64,000 nt of DNA, taken from positions 2,702,001 to 2,766,000 of the forward strand of contig NZ_AP019400.1 of the NCBI RefSeq assembly GCF_004295585.1. The letters run 5' to 3'. This document shows, piece by piece, positions 26,700-34,268 of the stretch. The notes beneath the pieces were generated by a model. It saw only the letters and a list, made by a program, of their open reading frames with translations. It had not been told where the DNA came from and made no database searches. Position 1 is the stretch's first letter, and each line of letters opens with the position of its first letter. A program made the translations under genes and the position numbers. This stretch comes from Cohnella abietis. GTDB lineage: Bacteria; Bacillota; Bacilli; Paenibacillales; Paenibacillaceae.

Positions 26700-29067
26700 A
26701 AATCAATTTATCGGCAAGCGAATTGACTATGGAGTTGGAAGCGAATCATATTTACAGTCTGAAAATTTATTAGATTTTCTTACCACAAAAAATGAATACG
26801 ATTTAACATACCTATTAAACAATGAAGGAGTTTCAATTAAGGCATTTCTTACTCAAGATAATTACTGGGAATTCGTAAAAAAGTATTTTATAAATCAGAA
26901 TAAAGATATTCGCCCTTTTTTAAATACTCAGTATAATTTAAGTGATGTATTTATACAAAAGGCAACTGAAAAAAATCCTTGTGCGTACTTGTATTGTATT
27001 TGTGCAATGGACGGCGCTTCATTCAATAAAATTTTCACAAAAAAAATTGCGCCCATGAAATTACAAAATATTGACTCAGAACTTGATTATATATATCCAT
27101 ATACACGCAATAATACAGCCATAATTTCCGGTTTTTTTGAAATAGGGCTTGAACTATTTGTGAATCAGCTTATAGATATTATTCCTAAAATGGGAGTAGA
27201 ACATATAGAAGTGTTATGTTTTACACTACTGAAAACAGTAAATTTATACTTATTCATTGGTGAAAGTGAAGAATTAATAAAACTTCGAGAAACTCTGAAG
27301 AATACCTTACAACAAAGTAAGAAAGAACCCTATAAACTCAATACAATTATACTGCGTAATTTATTCATCGGTAGTAACTTTAGAAATGATGTTTTGGAAG
27401 ATAGATTTAACAAAATGAATAAAAATCATTACGGAACATGGGGACACAATATTGAGGCTAATAGTTATATTGCAATATTGTTAGGAAAGGAAGGGGGACT
27501 ATGTTCTAGTGAATATACGCTTGGTGTTGAGATTAGAAAAATTATTATTGATTATAGTACGAACAAATCTAGTGTTTTAGATTTAATTTTTAATTGTATT
27601 AAAAAATATAATTTTATATATGATAATTGGTTCTCTTACAATAATTCAAAATTAATAGGAGAGATAATTGCAAAGTTCGATTTTGATGAAACTCAAATAA
27701 AAATGTTTATTAGAAAACTATTAAATTATAGTAGTGTAATTTCTTTAACCACTGTTTTATACACGGTGTGCTTGAAAAATAGAAATCTATTTAGAAGAAT
27801 AACAAATATCAAAATGTTAATGGATAGTGTTAATCAAGTATCAAAACAGTTATCTTACTATGATGAGCATACTGATAATAACTATATACTAGCAACTATG
27901 GTTTCTTGTTTTGATATCGCTGCAAGCGATAAATTTCTGTTGATAGCCCTGAATAATAGTATCTATAGGCCAGCTTTTAGAAAAGACGATTTGGTCTCTT
28001 ATATATTGCCACGATGTATTTATTTGGCATATCAAAACGATTGGTTCGATGAAAGTGAAATAGCGATACTGATAAGTGACACATATGCAATGTTGAATAT
28101 TATGAAAGACACAACAGATCAAGGCGGGAGATGGGAATATTTTAAATTCATTTTAGAACTATGTATCCCTGATTCACCTCTACTTGAGCATATTTATGAT
28201 GTGGAATCAAGAAATGTATTCAGCGATACTGCAACTGATCCAGTTACTACCGTCGTTAGTGATGTGTCTATTACAGAACTCGATAAGTACTACAATTGCA
28301 AAGTGGAAGGGATAGATTATACAAAAAGTGATTTGTGGAGAACACTTATATCAGTTGAGACAGCTGTGAATAATGAGTTGCCGCATCTGTTTGAAACATT
28401 GAAGAAATCCCGCTTTCCTGAACATCACTATAGTAACCTTAATAAACATTTTCACATAATTACATCTATACTTTTAGATGACGATAATACTAAAGATCAA
28501 GCAGTTAATTTTATTATAGAGCAAGGTGGAAGAAACGGTATAATGAACATGATTGCTTCTTTTTCTCTACTTGGAAAAGATGAACTAGCTCGAAAGTATA
28601 TTCGTCAATTGTTTGCACTAACCAAAGCATTAGTTTATCCGAGTAAAGAATATTATTTGGTTAATCAATATCAAGAAAATGAAATGTTAAAATCAATTAA
28701 TTTAGTTTACACAAGTATAAAGAATGATTGGATAATGCATGAAGAAAAACATGAGATGATTTATTTGAGGAATTCAAATATCAAAATTATATGGAATGAT
28801 ACAGATAGGAACTATCCCTTTGATGAAGATTGGGCAACTAATCACCCGGATTCCAGAGCCTATAAAGTTGACCACTCTATTATATTAAATGGGTTATTAA
28901 TAGAAAAGTTCTCTTTAATTTATGTCGATGGATTTCGTGCGCTAATGCCAATGCCTAAAATGGGAACAAACATAATTCCACGCAAAGAATATTTAATAAG
29001 CCTATTATTTAACGAACAGAAAAATTTACATGAATACATTAGAAGATGTAGATTAATTGTTGAGTAA
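26659..29067 (+). CDS. Avs-like protein, C-terminal helical sensor half
   Basis: 802 codons, open from a TTG at 26659 that overlaps the preceding gene by 41 bp in a different frame. That TTG has no ribosome site and falls in the T-run. The product is alpha-helical, with many Leu/Ile/Tyr-rich repeats like the TPR/HEAT-type target-sensing part of Avs proteins. No catalytic motif was found. Removing one T from the run would fuse this frame to the nuclease-NTPase half as one protein of about 1,375 aa (RFLKAYLGEDYWYG across the join). It is therefore most likely the second half of a single frameshifted gene; a separate subunit cannot be excluded. Confidence 0.6.
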   Translation: MKAYLGEDYWYGYKNQFIGKRIDYGVGSESYLQSENLLDFLTTKNEYDLTYLLNNEGVSIKAFLTQDNYWEFVKKYFINQNKDIRPFLNTQYNLSDVFIQKATEKNPCAYLYCICAMDGASFNKIFTKKIAPMKLQNIDSELDYIYPYTRNNTAIISGFFEIGLELFVNQLIDIIPKMGVEHIEVLCFTLLKTVNLYLFIGESEELIKLRETLKNTLQQSKKEPYKLNTIILRNLFIGSNFRNDVLEDRFNKMNKNHYGTWGHNIEANSYIAILLGKEGGLCSSEYTLGVEIRKIIIDYSTNKSSVLDLIFNCIKKYNFIYDNWFSYNNSKLIGEIIAKFDFDETQIKMFIRKLLNYSSVISLTTVLYTVCLKNRNLFRRITNIKMLMDSVNQVSKQLSYYDEHTDNNYILATMVSCFDIAASDKFLLIALNNSIYRPAFRKDDLVSYILPRCIYLAYQNDWFDESEIAILISDTYAMLNIMKDTTDQGGRWEYFKFILELCIPDSPLLEHIYDVESRNVFSDTATDPVTTVVSDVSITELDKYYNCKVEGIDYTKSDLWRTLISVETAVNNELPHLFETLKKSRFPEHHYSNLNKHFHIITSILLDDDNTKDQAVNFIIEQGGRNGIMNMIASFSLLGKDELARKYIRQLFALTKALVYPSKEYYLVNQYQENEMLKSINLVYTSIKNDWIMHEEKHEMIYLRNSNIKIIWNDTDRNYPFDEDWATNHPDSRAYKVDHSIILNGLLIEKFSLIYVDGFRALMPMPKMGTNIIPRKEYLISLLFNEQKNLHEYIRRCRLIVE

Positions 29068-29082
29068 TTAATATAAATCACA

Positions 29083-29232
29083 GAGGATATTGGTTCCGGA
29101 CCAAGAAGCCCTTCGTATTTATTCGGAACAGTTGAATATTTACGTGTGCATAAAAAAATGTTGAGTTTAATCAAGGAAGCAAATGAGGGGGGAATAAATG
29201 GTGGGGATAAAAGAATTCACACAAGAGGTTAA
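29083..29232 (+). other. Coding-like fragment without a start
   Basis: After the STAND stop, an open frame reads EDIGSGPRSPSYLFGTVEYL then RVHKKMLSLIKEANEGG and ends at TAA 29230-29232. It has protein-like composition but no good start codon or ribosome site, and it overlaps the next small gene. Probably the tail of a deleted gene; family not recognised. Confidence 0.25.
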
Positions 29233-29368
29233 TGGTGTTAGCGAGATTCAAAATGAACTTAAGAAAATGAATTCAGACAGTAAACGAAACTATATTATCG
29301 GTCTTACTGGAGCAATTACAGGTGTTCTCGGATTAATAGTCGCTATAGTTGCATTGTTTAAGAGCTAA
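29198..29368 (+). CDS. Small membrane protein (56 aa)
   Basis: ATG 29198 follows a strong GAGGGGGG site at 5 nt. The product has a charged, coiled-coil-like N-terminus (EVNGVSEIQNELKKMNSDSK) and one C-terminal membrane helix (YIIGLTGAITGVLGLIVAIV then ALFKS). The layout resembles haemolysin-XhlA or holin-accessory type small proteins. It lies 131 bp after the STAND gene, so it may be a membrane effector or accessory of that system, or an independent toxin-like peptide; this is inference only. Confidence 0.55.
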   Translation: MVGIKEFTQEVNGVSEIQNELKKMNSDSKRNYIIGLTGAITGVLGLIVAIVALFKS

Positions 29369-29395
29369 AACCGCTAATAGAGGAGATAAACAAGA

Positions 29396-29614
29396 GTGAG
29401 GCCAGTTGAAGAGGCAGATGAATAAGCTTCTTTCCTATTAAAAGATGGGAATACACTCATCAATAAACCAAACAATGTCGGGTACTACTTATTGGCATAG
29501 GTTGATATTCAATCGGGGGTTCATTTAGTCGAACTTTTACCGCTTAAAGAGATTCCGAAAGTTAATGTTATGGATAGTAGAGGTTTAGATATTATTAATG
29601 GGTTGTTCCAATAA
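29396..29614 (+). pseudogene. Decayed short gene with two in-frame stops
   Basis: GAGGAG lies 10 nt before GTG 29396. One frame of 72 codons reads RPVEEADE-stop (TAA 29423)-ASFLLKDGNTLINKPNNVGY-YLLA-stop (TAG 29498)-VDIQSGVHLVELLPLKEIPK then VNVMDSRGLDIINGLFQ and TAA. Both stretches after the stops look like real protein, which supports a dead gene. Family not recognised. Confidence 0.4.
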
Positions 29615-29986
29615 GTAAATTCCTCGTCTAGGGAAACTGTAAAGCTCTTTGATCCAGGACAAGTTACGCTAAACTGTGGGTTTAAATTGATTATATTTTT
29701 TAGAGTTGCCGCGACATGGCAGCTCATTTTTGGTTCGCCCCATGTGGCTTTAAGATTTTATTGTTAATAAGGCTAACATATTCGTTAAGTTACTTTATAG
29801 CTTCAATCGGTGATGGTTTGGTTTTAGTTTGTAAATAATGCATAATTATGCATCTACATAAAGAACATTAAAAATTTTTTTTCTAACAAATTAAGGAACA
29901 AACTATCTATATTTCTTATACAATTGCAAAATTCTAATGAATTATGAAACAACAAAAATGGAGCCATGCGACTTTGAAGGCTCCTT

Positions 29987-30012
29987 TTTCTAATCAATTA
30001 TGGAATATCACA
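29987..30012 (-). repeat. Right terminal inverted repeat
   Basis: Reverse complement of the left terminal repeat with one difference; ends in ACA at 30012. TTAGAA-type subrepeats (as TTCTAA) lie inside at 29932 and 29881. The stretch between 29615 and 29986 contains no gene that I can support. Confidence 0.85.
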
Positions 30013-30029
30013 AATGTGATATTTCATAA
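29998..30029. repeat. Near-perfect palindrome at the island edge
   Basis: TTATGGAATATCACA (part of the right end) is followed by AA and then TGTGATATTTCATAA, its mirror with one mismatch. The outer arm is a third copy of the transposon tip sequence and may be a relic of another element of the same family. Confidence 0.7.
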
Positions 30030-30033
30030 ATAC

Positions 30034-30074
30034 AAAAAGACTAGGATACCCTTATGTGGGTTCTTAGTCTTTTT
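30034..30074. terminator. Rho-independent terminator
   Basis: Arms AAAAAGACTAGGATACCC and GGGTTCTTAGTCTTTTT around TTATGT, with T/A-runs on both sides. It could end transcription leaving the island or from the minus-strand gene at 30166. Confidence 0.8.
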
Positions 30075-30165
30075 AATTAAAGAAAATTATGTAACAAAAA
30101 TGGATGAGTTTACTTAATGAAAAGCGATGGGAGTTGAATCCCTTCGGCTCTTATGCTCTTAATAT

Positions 30166-30714
30166 CTAATGCAATTCCCCACGTGCAGCGCGTGCGATAC
30201 TTTCAGCAAAAAGAGGCGCCTCTCGTCTGTTGTGATCTTCCGATATTTTTTGACGGGAAGCGGACGCCTGCTCAAACGTGAGTCCCTGATTCTCGAAAAT
30301 ACTCAATAAATGTTCCGACGGATGGGTTACCACGGAATTCGTATATTCGGTTTGATCGGCGTTGACGGGTTTTACGCTAAGCTCCCAAATCACTTTCATT
30401 TGGGTTCGTTGCTCGTTCGAAATAAAGATATCGGTCATGGAGACCATCCGGCATTTGTGCTTTTCGACGACCTCTCCGATATAATGCTGGATCGAGAGAC
30501 TGGTACCGATTTTCTCGACGTTTATCGACATTGGACGTCCGTCTTCTGTCTTGGTTGTTCCTACCGCAATATGGTCCGGGGGACAGCAACGTTGATATTC
30601 GGCTTCGGAAAGAGAAAATATCCATTGTCCGATATCGACTTTTTCCACCGGAACGTCGATGATGTGACTGAAGCTCGATTTTGCGAGAGTTAGGTCTTCA
30701 CGAATATTGGACAT
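30166..30714 (-). CDS. Unrecognised protein, paralogue A (182 aa)
   Basis: Clearly paralogous to the gene at 37346: shared SHIIDVPVEKVDIGQWIFSL, YQ-x-CC-x-PDHIAVG, EDGRPMSINVE-IGTSL, IWELSVKPVN and the closing AESIARAARG. The alternating polar/hydrophobic strands and a long C-terminal helix recall the START/SRPBCC fold, but I cannot assign a family or substrate. Soluble, no signal peptide. It is co-directed with an isochorismatase-family gene 86 bp upstream, and the same two gene types recur at 34269 and 37346. Confidence 0.7.
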   Translation of the reverse strand: MSNIREDLTLAKSSFSHIIDVPVEKVDIGQWIFSLSEAEYQRCCPPDHIAVGTTKTEDGRPMSINVEKIGTSLSIQHYIGEVVEKHKCRMVSMTDIFISNEQRTQMKVIWELSVKPVNADQTEYTNSVVTHPSEHLLSIFENQGLTFEQASASRQKISEDHNRREAPLFAESIARAARGELH

Positions 30715-30800
30715 AAGTAAGCCTCCTACATTAAAGTAATATTTTTCACCCGGGAACCAATTACCGATTCGACCCCTTATGCAGTACTTCGTAGAAACGT

Positions 30801-31415
30801 TTACAGTTGAGCAAGAAGTTCTTCAGTTGTTACAATAGCGTGAGCAAACGTAGGCCCATTAACTTCATGCGCCGAGTGCATAGCCTCTTGACTATAAGCC
30901 GCTGTAGCATCTTTAACCAGCGTGACATGGTAACCAAGTTCCATGCCGAAGCGAGCGGTCGCTTCGATGCATGTATTGGCTAATAAACCGATAATGATAA
31001 CCTTTTGTAAGCCATGCATTTTCAGTTGATGATCCAAGTCCGTGTTTGCAAATCCGCTGCTAGCCCAATGCTCTTTGATAATAACGTCACCCTTTTGAGG
31101 TTGAAAATCGGGATGAAATTCCCCACCCCAAGTACCTTTTGCAAATATTTGCGATTTTTTTGCTCTGACCTGATTGGGATTTGGATACAACCAAGTATCG
31201 AAATCATTCGGTTCAGATCGATGATGGGGAACATAAAAAACACGAATGCCGACTTTTCGAACACTATCAACGATCGCTTTTAGATGTTCAAGCAGGTTTA
31301 CGGATTCTGATATTTCTTTGTGACGAGGATAAGCTTTACCTTCAGTAGATAAGAAATCATTATAGGGGTCAACTAATAATAAGCCCGTAATTTCTTTACC
31401 GTAGGTTTTTGTCAT
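30801..31415 (-). CDS. Isochorismatase family cysteine hydrolase, copy A
   Basis: A 204-aa cysteine hydrolase with triad D16 (LLLVDPYNDF), K114 (VIIKEHWASSGF) and C149 (LLANTCIEATARFG). The family includes isochorismatase, nicotinamidase and N-carbamoyl hydrolases; the substrate is unknown. It is strongly similar to the 206-aa copy at 34269, with identical positions of the triad. Probably co-transcribed with the unknown gene downstream (30166). Confidence 0.85.
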   Translation of the reverse strand: MTKTYGKEITGLLLVDPYNDFLSTEGKAYPRHKEISESVNLLEHLKAIVDSVRKVGIRVFYVPHHRSEPNDFDTWLYPNPNQVRAKKSQIFAKGTWGGEFHPDFQPQKGDVIIKEHWASSGFANTDLDHQLKMHGLQKVIIIGLLANTCIEATARFGMELGYHVTLVKDATAAYSQEAMHSAHEVNGPTFAHAIVTTEELLAQL

Positions 31416-31754
31416 TAGGCAACATTCCTCACTTTACAATCGGAAGTAAATTTCGTTATAAGATTCGTCAATTGACTATGCTTTATGCGGAATATCGCAT
31501 CGGAGCGTAATTTTCCACGGAAAAAATGCTCCCTATCGGATACCCGGCGAAGGTCGGAACATAAGATCAAGAATGAGCCGTTCAAAGTTATTCTGAGCAT
31601 TAGATTATAAGAAGTACGGGTAGCGTCTGCGACTACACGTCATGGATGGAATTGACGGCGTGTGGGAAACTAGAGTGGCGAGTCCTAGCCCATTTTACTT
31701 TTTACAATATCAAATCGGTATGTCCCTCAGCCGAGCTGAAAGGAGAACTGGGAA

Positions 31755-32186
31755 ATGGATAAAATGGAAAATAAATTGTACACAGCTACCGTAATAGTAG
31801 AAGGCGGAAGGGCAGGCAAAGCGGTATCCAGCGATGGTGCCCTTGATGTGGACCTGAAAATCCCCCAGGAATTAGGGGGGCCCGGCGGACACGGAACGAA
31901 CCCAGAGCAACTGTTCGCAGCCGGATTTGCCGCATGTTTTGAAGGTGCGATGGGCGTTGTTCTGAGAAAAAAGAAAATCAAATCTGAAGGCATAAAAATA
32001 ACGTCGAGTGTTACGATTGGCAAGGATGCAAACGATAACTTTGTGTTATCAGTATTTATGGACATCTCTATTAAGAATGTAGAAACGAGCGTCGCGAAAC
32101 AAATCGTCGAGGAAGCCCACGATGTTTGCCCTTATTCCCGAGCAACTCGCGGTAATATCGAAGTCATCACGAACGTGGTAGGTTAA
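31755..32186 (+). CDS. ohr: Organic hydroperoxide resistance protein (Ohr/OsmC)
   Basis: A 143-aa thiol peroxidase. The redox cysteines C61 (FAACFEGAMG) and C125 (HDVCPYSRATRGN) and the supporting R19 and E51 (NPEQLFAAGFAA) are in place, so it should detoxify organic hydroperoxides. AGGAG is 9 nt before the ATG. A strong terminator follows. The 339 bp upstream, up to the divergent isochorismatase, hold no gene I can support. Confidence 0.92.
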   Translation: MDKMENKLYTATVIVEGGRAGKAVSSDGALDVDLKIPQELGGPGGHGTNPEQLFAAGFAACFEGAMGVVLRKKKIKSEGIKITSSVTIGKDANDNFVLSVFMDISIKNVETSVAKQIVEEAHDVCPYSRATRGNIEVITNVVG

Positions 32187-32252
32187 TTTCTGTGCATGGT
32201 TTGCAGAGCCTGATATAATTGCAAAACATCGAGGTTCAATGGTTTCAAAATT

Positions 32253-32293
32253 AAAAAACGATCATTCGAAATATTTACGAATGATCGTTTTTT
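32253..32293 (+). terminator. Terminator after ohr
   Basis: Perfect 16-bp arms AAAAAACGATCATTCG / CGAATGATCGTTTTTT around a 9-nt loop, ending in T6. Confidence 0.9.
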
Positions 32294-32383
32294 AGATTGA
32301 TTATTTTAATTTTGAAAAGGTTCAAAAAGTCAGTTGTACTAAATGGGTCAGTCGTCGCAAGACCGATGAAAACAATCATTCAA

Positions 32384-32434
32384 GAACGGTCGTTCAAATT
32401 TATTCTTGACCGCTCGTTCTTAAAGTGCTAAATT
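32384..32434 (+). promoter_or_regulatory. Promoter-operator unit 1 of the TetR gene
   Basis: A -35 TTGACC (32406) and a -10 TAAATT (32429) are separated by 17 bp. Two operator-like 12-mers, GAACGGTCGTTC (32384) and GACCGCTCGTTC (32408), are 24 bp apart; the second overlaps the -35 box. This fits autorepression by the downstream TetR protein. Confidence 0.6.
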
Positions 32435-32467
32435 AATTGTCGAAAGGACACACACACATTCATTAAA

Positions 32468-32518
32468 GAACGGTCGTTCCTGATTATTCTTTACCGATCG
32501 TTCTTTATTCGCTAAATT
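32468..32518 (+). promoter_or_regulatory. Promoter-operator unit 2 of the TetR gene
   Basis: A second copy 84 bp downstream of unit 1: operators GAACGGTCGTTC (32468) and TACCGATCGTTC (32492), again 24 bp apart, with -35 TTTACC (32490) and -10 TAAATT (32513), again 17 bp apart. A transcript from it would begin only about 15 nt before the start codon. Confidence 0.55.
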
Positions 32519-32540
32519 TTCATTGAAGGAAGGGTTATGG

Positions 32541-33113
32541 ATGGTCAGGACAAAGGAGTTTGATCAAGATGCCGTTTTGCTTAAAGGCATGCGGTTATTC
32601 TGGGAACAAGGGTATGAGAAAACCACCATGCAGGAACTAGTATCACACATGGGGGTTCACAAAGGGAGCATGTATGATACCTTTGGCGATAAGAAATCCT
32701 TGTATATTAAAGCATTGAAACGCTATAGCGAAAGGCTTGAGCAATCGTATAAGCTTCGCATAGCAGGCCTTTCTACCAGAGAAGCAATCAGAATGCTGTT
32801 TGAAAGGGCAATTCAACCGGGTGAGGAGTCTCCTGTGGGCTGCTTTATAGTGAATACCGCGGTTGAGTTGGCCAAACATGACTCAGAGGTAAGAGATTGT
32901 GTTCAGCAGTTCTGGGACTATACGGAACAATTAATATTTGACCTAATCATAGAAGGTCAACAATCGGGCGAACTTTCCAAGACACTCAACGCGGAATGGC
33001 TTTCTCAATATTTTAACAATGCACTGATCGGGCTTCGCGTTATGGTTAAAACTGTAACAGACAGGGGAAAATTAAGCCAAATTATTGAAATGAATATGTC
33101 TATTTTAAAATGA
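32541..33113 (+). CDS. TetR/AcrR family repressor
   Basis: 190 aa from ATG 32541 (AAGGAAGGG 7 nt upstream; TTG 32523 is the longer alternative). The N-terminal helix-turn-helix reads YEKTTMQELVSHMGVHKGSM-YDTFGDKKSLY. The C-terminal ligand domain (60-190) has FIVNTAVELA, a pattern of the AcrR/YxaF-type group. Two palindromic operator pairs lie directly upstream. It probably controls itself and the adjacent detoxification genes in response to a small organic compound. Confidence 0.87.
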   Translation: MVRTKEFDQDAVLLKGMRLFWEQGYEKTTMQELVSHMGVHKGSMYDTFGDKKSLYIKALKRYSERLEQSYKLRIAGLSTREAIRMLFERAIQPGEESPVGCFIVNTAVELAKHDSEVRDCVQQFWDYTEQLIFDLIIEGQQSGELSKTLNAEWLSQYFNNALIGLRVMVKTVTDRGKLSQIIEMNMSILK

Positions 33114-33130
33114 TGATATTTTTATGTTTT

Positions 33131-33192
33131 TAGGTGGAGAATTTCATCCTGATTTTCAACCTCAGAAGAACGATGTGATTATTAAAGAGCAA
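33131..33192 (+). pseudogene. Isochorismatase gene fragment
   Basis: Reads GGEFHPDFQPQKNDVIIKEQ, which matches residues 97-115 of the two complete isochorismatase-family proteins here and stops matching just after the catalytic lysine. The rest of the gene is missing. It is the scar of a deletion or duplication between the TetR and aldo/keto reductase genes. Confidence 0.75.
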
Positions 33193-33242
33193 GATGATTT
33201 GCGTGTAAGTTTTGACCTTACTTTTAAAAGGAGAGGTGTACC

Positions 33243-34193
33243 ATGAAGCTAAAAAACACACATATCCCGGCTATTGCTCTCGGTACTTGGTCTTGGGGAA
33301 CCGGCGCCAATGGAGGGGACGCGGTTTTTGGAAATGATCTGATGTCCGAGGATTTAAAACCCATATTCAATGCGGCAATGGACGCCGGATTGAATCTTTG
33401 GGACACGGCCGCGGTTTACGGCATGGGCGCTTCGGAAACAATTCTAGGAAAGTTTATTCAAGGAAGAGATGACGTCTTGATCTCAACTAAATTCACGCCT
33501 AGCAGCGAGCAGTCAGATGATGATCTTGAAGAATCCCTCGCAGGAAGCTTGCAGCGGCTTCAAACAAATCACGCTGATATTTATTGGATCCACAATCCGA
33601 AAGACGTTCAGCGCTGGACTCCAAAACTGATCCCGTTAATGAAAAGCGGAAAAATCAAGTACGCAGGCGTATCCAATCATAATTTGGATGAGATTAAGCT
33701 CGCGGCGGACATTTTGGCTCAAGAGGGGCTCCAGCTCTCAGCCGTTCAAAATCATTACAGCCTGCTTTACCGTTCTTCAGAAGAAGCCGGCATAATTGAG
33801 TATTGCAATGCCAATGATTTGATCTTTTTCTCCTATATGGTATTGGAGCAAGGGGCATTAACTGGTAAATATCATGCTCAGAATCCCTTAAAGGCGGGAA
33901 CTCGAAGAGGGGACGCCTTTCATAAAGAGGTATTTGTCAAGATTGAGAATCTGTTAGAGCTGATGAGAGAAATCGGAAACCGGCATCTTGTTCAACCTGC
34001 TGAAATCGCCATTGCCTGGGCAATCGCCAAGGGAACAGTACCGATTATCGGCGTGACGAAACAATCGCATATCGCCAGCGCCGTTGCTGCCATTGACATC
34101 AAGTTGACAAATAATGAAATTGAAAAATTGGAGCGAGCAGCGAAGTCAACAGATGTGGAAATTCGAGGAGCATGGGAAAATAACATGATCTAA
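33243..34193 (+). CDS. Aldo/keto reductase
   Basis: A 316-aa NADPH-dependent reductase with tetrad D54, Y59 (WDTAAVYG), K83 (ISTKFTP) and H117 (IYWIHNP) and the cofactor segment near GVTKQSHIASAV. AGGAG precedes the ATG. It reduces aldehydes or ketones; the setting suggests detoxification of reactive carbonyls. It heads a co-directed run through the isochorismatase, exporter and enoyl-CoA hydratase genes. Confidence 0.85.
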   Translation: MKLKNTHIPAIALGTWSWGTGANGGDAVFGNDLMSEDLKPIFNAAMDAGLNLWDTAAVYGMGASETILGKFIQGRDDVLISTKFTPSSEQSDDDLEESLAGSLQRLQTNHADIYWIHNPKDVQRWTPKLIPLMKSGKIKYAGVSNHNLDEIKLAADILAQEGLQLSAVQNHYSLLYRSSEEAGIIEYCNANDLIFFSYMVLEQGALTGKYHAQNPLKAGTRRGDAFHKEVFVKIENLLELMREIGNRHLVQPAEIAIAWAIAKGTVPIIGVTKQSHIASAVAAIDIKLTNNEIEKLERAAKSTDVEIRGAWENNMI

Positions 34194-34268
34194 ATTTGTT
34201 AATTAATTGCTCTGAGTAACAATCAAGAATTAAATACTATTGATAACATCAAAAAGGAGTGCATACCC

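Larger units (their letters stand above)
19939..30012. mobile_element. Tn7-like non-autonomous defence island
   Basis: The element is bounded by 26-bp inverted repeats (25/26 identical) that start 5'-TGTGATATTCC and end GGAATATCACA-3'. Inside both ends there are additional TTAGAA-type repeats (left: 19957, 19977, 20002; right, reversed: 29988, 29932, 29881), as in the multiple TnsB-site ends of Tn7-like elements. It is clearly AT-richer than both flanks and carries a broken tniQ gene by its left end. tnsA, tnsB and tnsC are absent, so it could move only in trans. Cargo is a Gabija pair and an Avs-like NTPase. A matching 5-bp target duplication was not found (GGGAG left, AATGT right). Confidence 0.72.

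Noticed and set aside
19934..30017. 5-bp target-site duplication around the island
   Set aside because: Left flank is GGGAG and right flank is AATGT; they do not match.
20041..30053. 20-bp direct repeats as attachment sites of an integrase-type island
   Set aside because: No integrase gene is present; the right copy is one arm of a terminator; and the inverted TGT/ACA ends explain the boundaries better.
31416..31754. Minus- and plus-strand frames between the isochorismatase and ohr genes
   Set aside because: Short, without ribosome sites or protein-like patterns; treated as intergenic.
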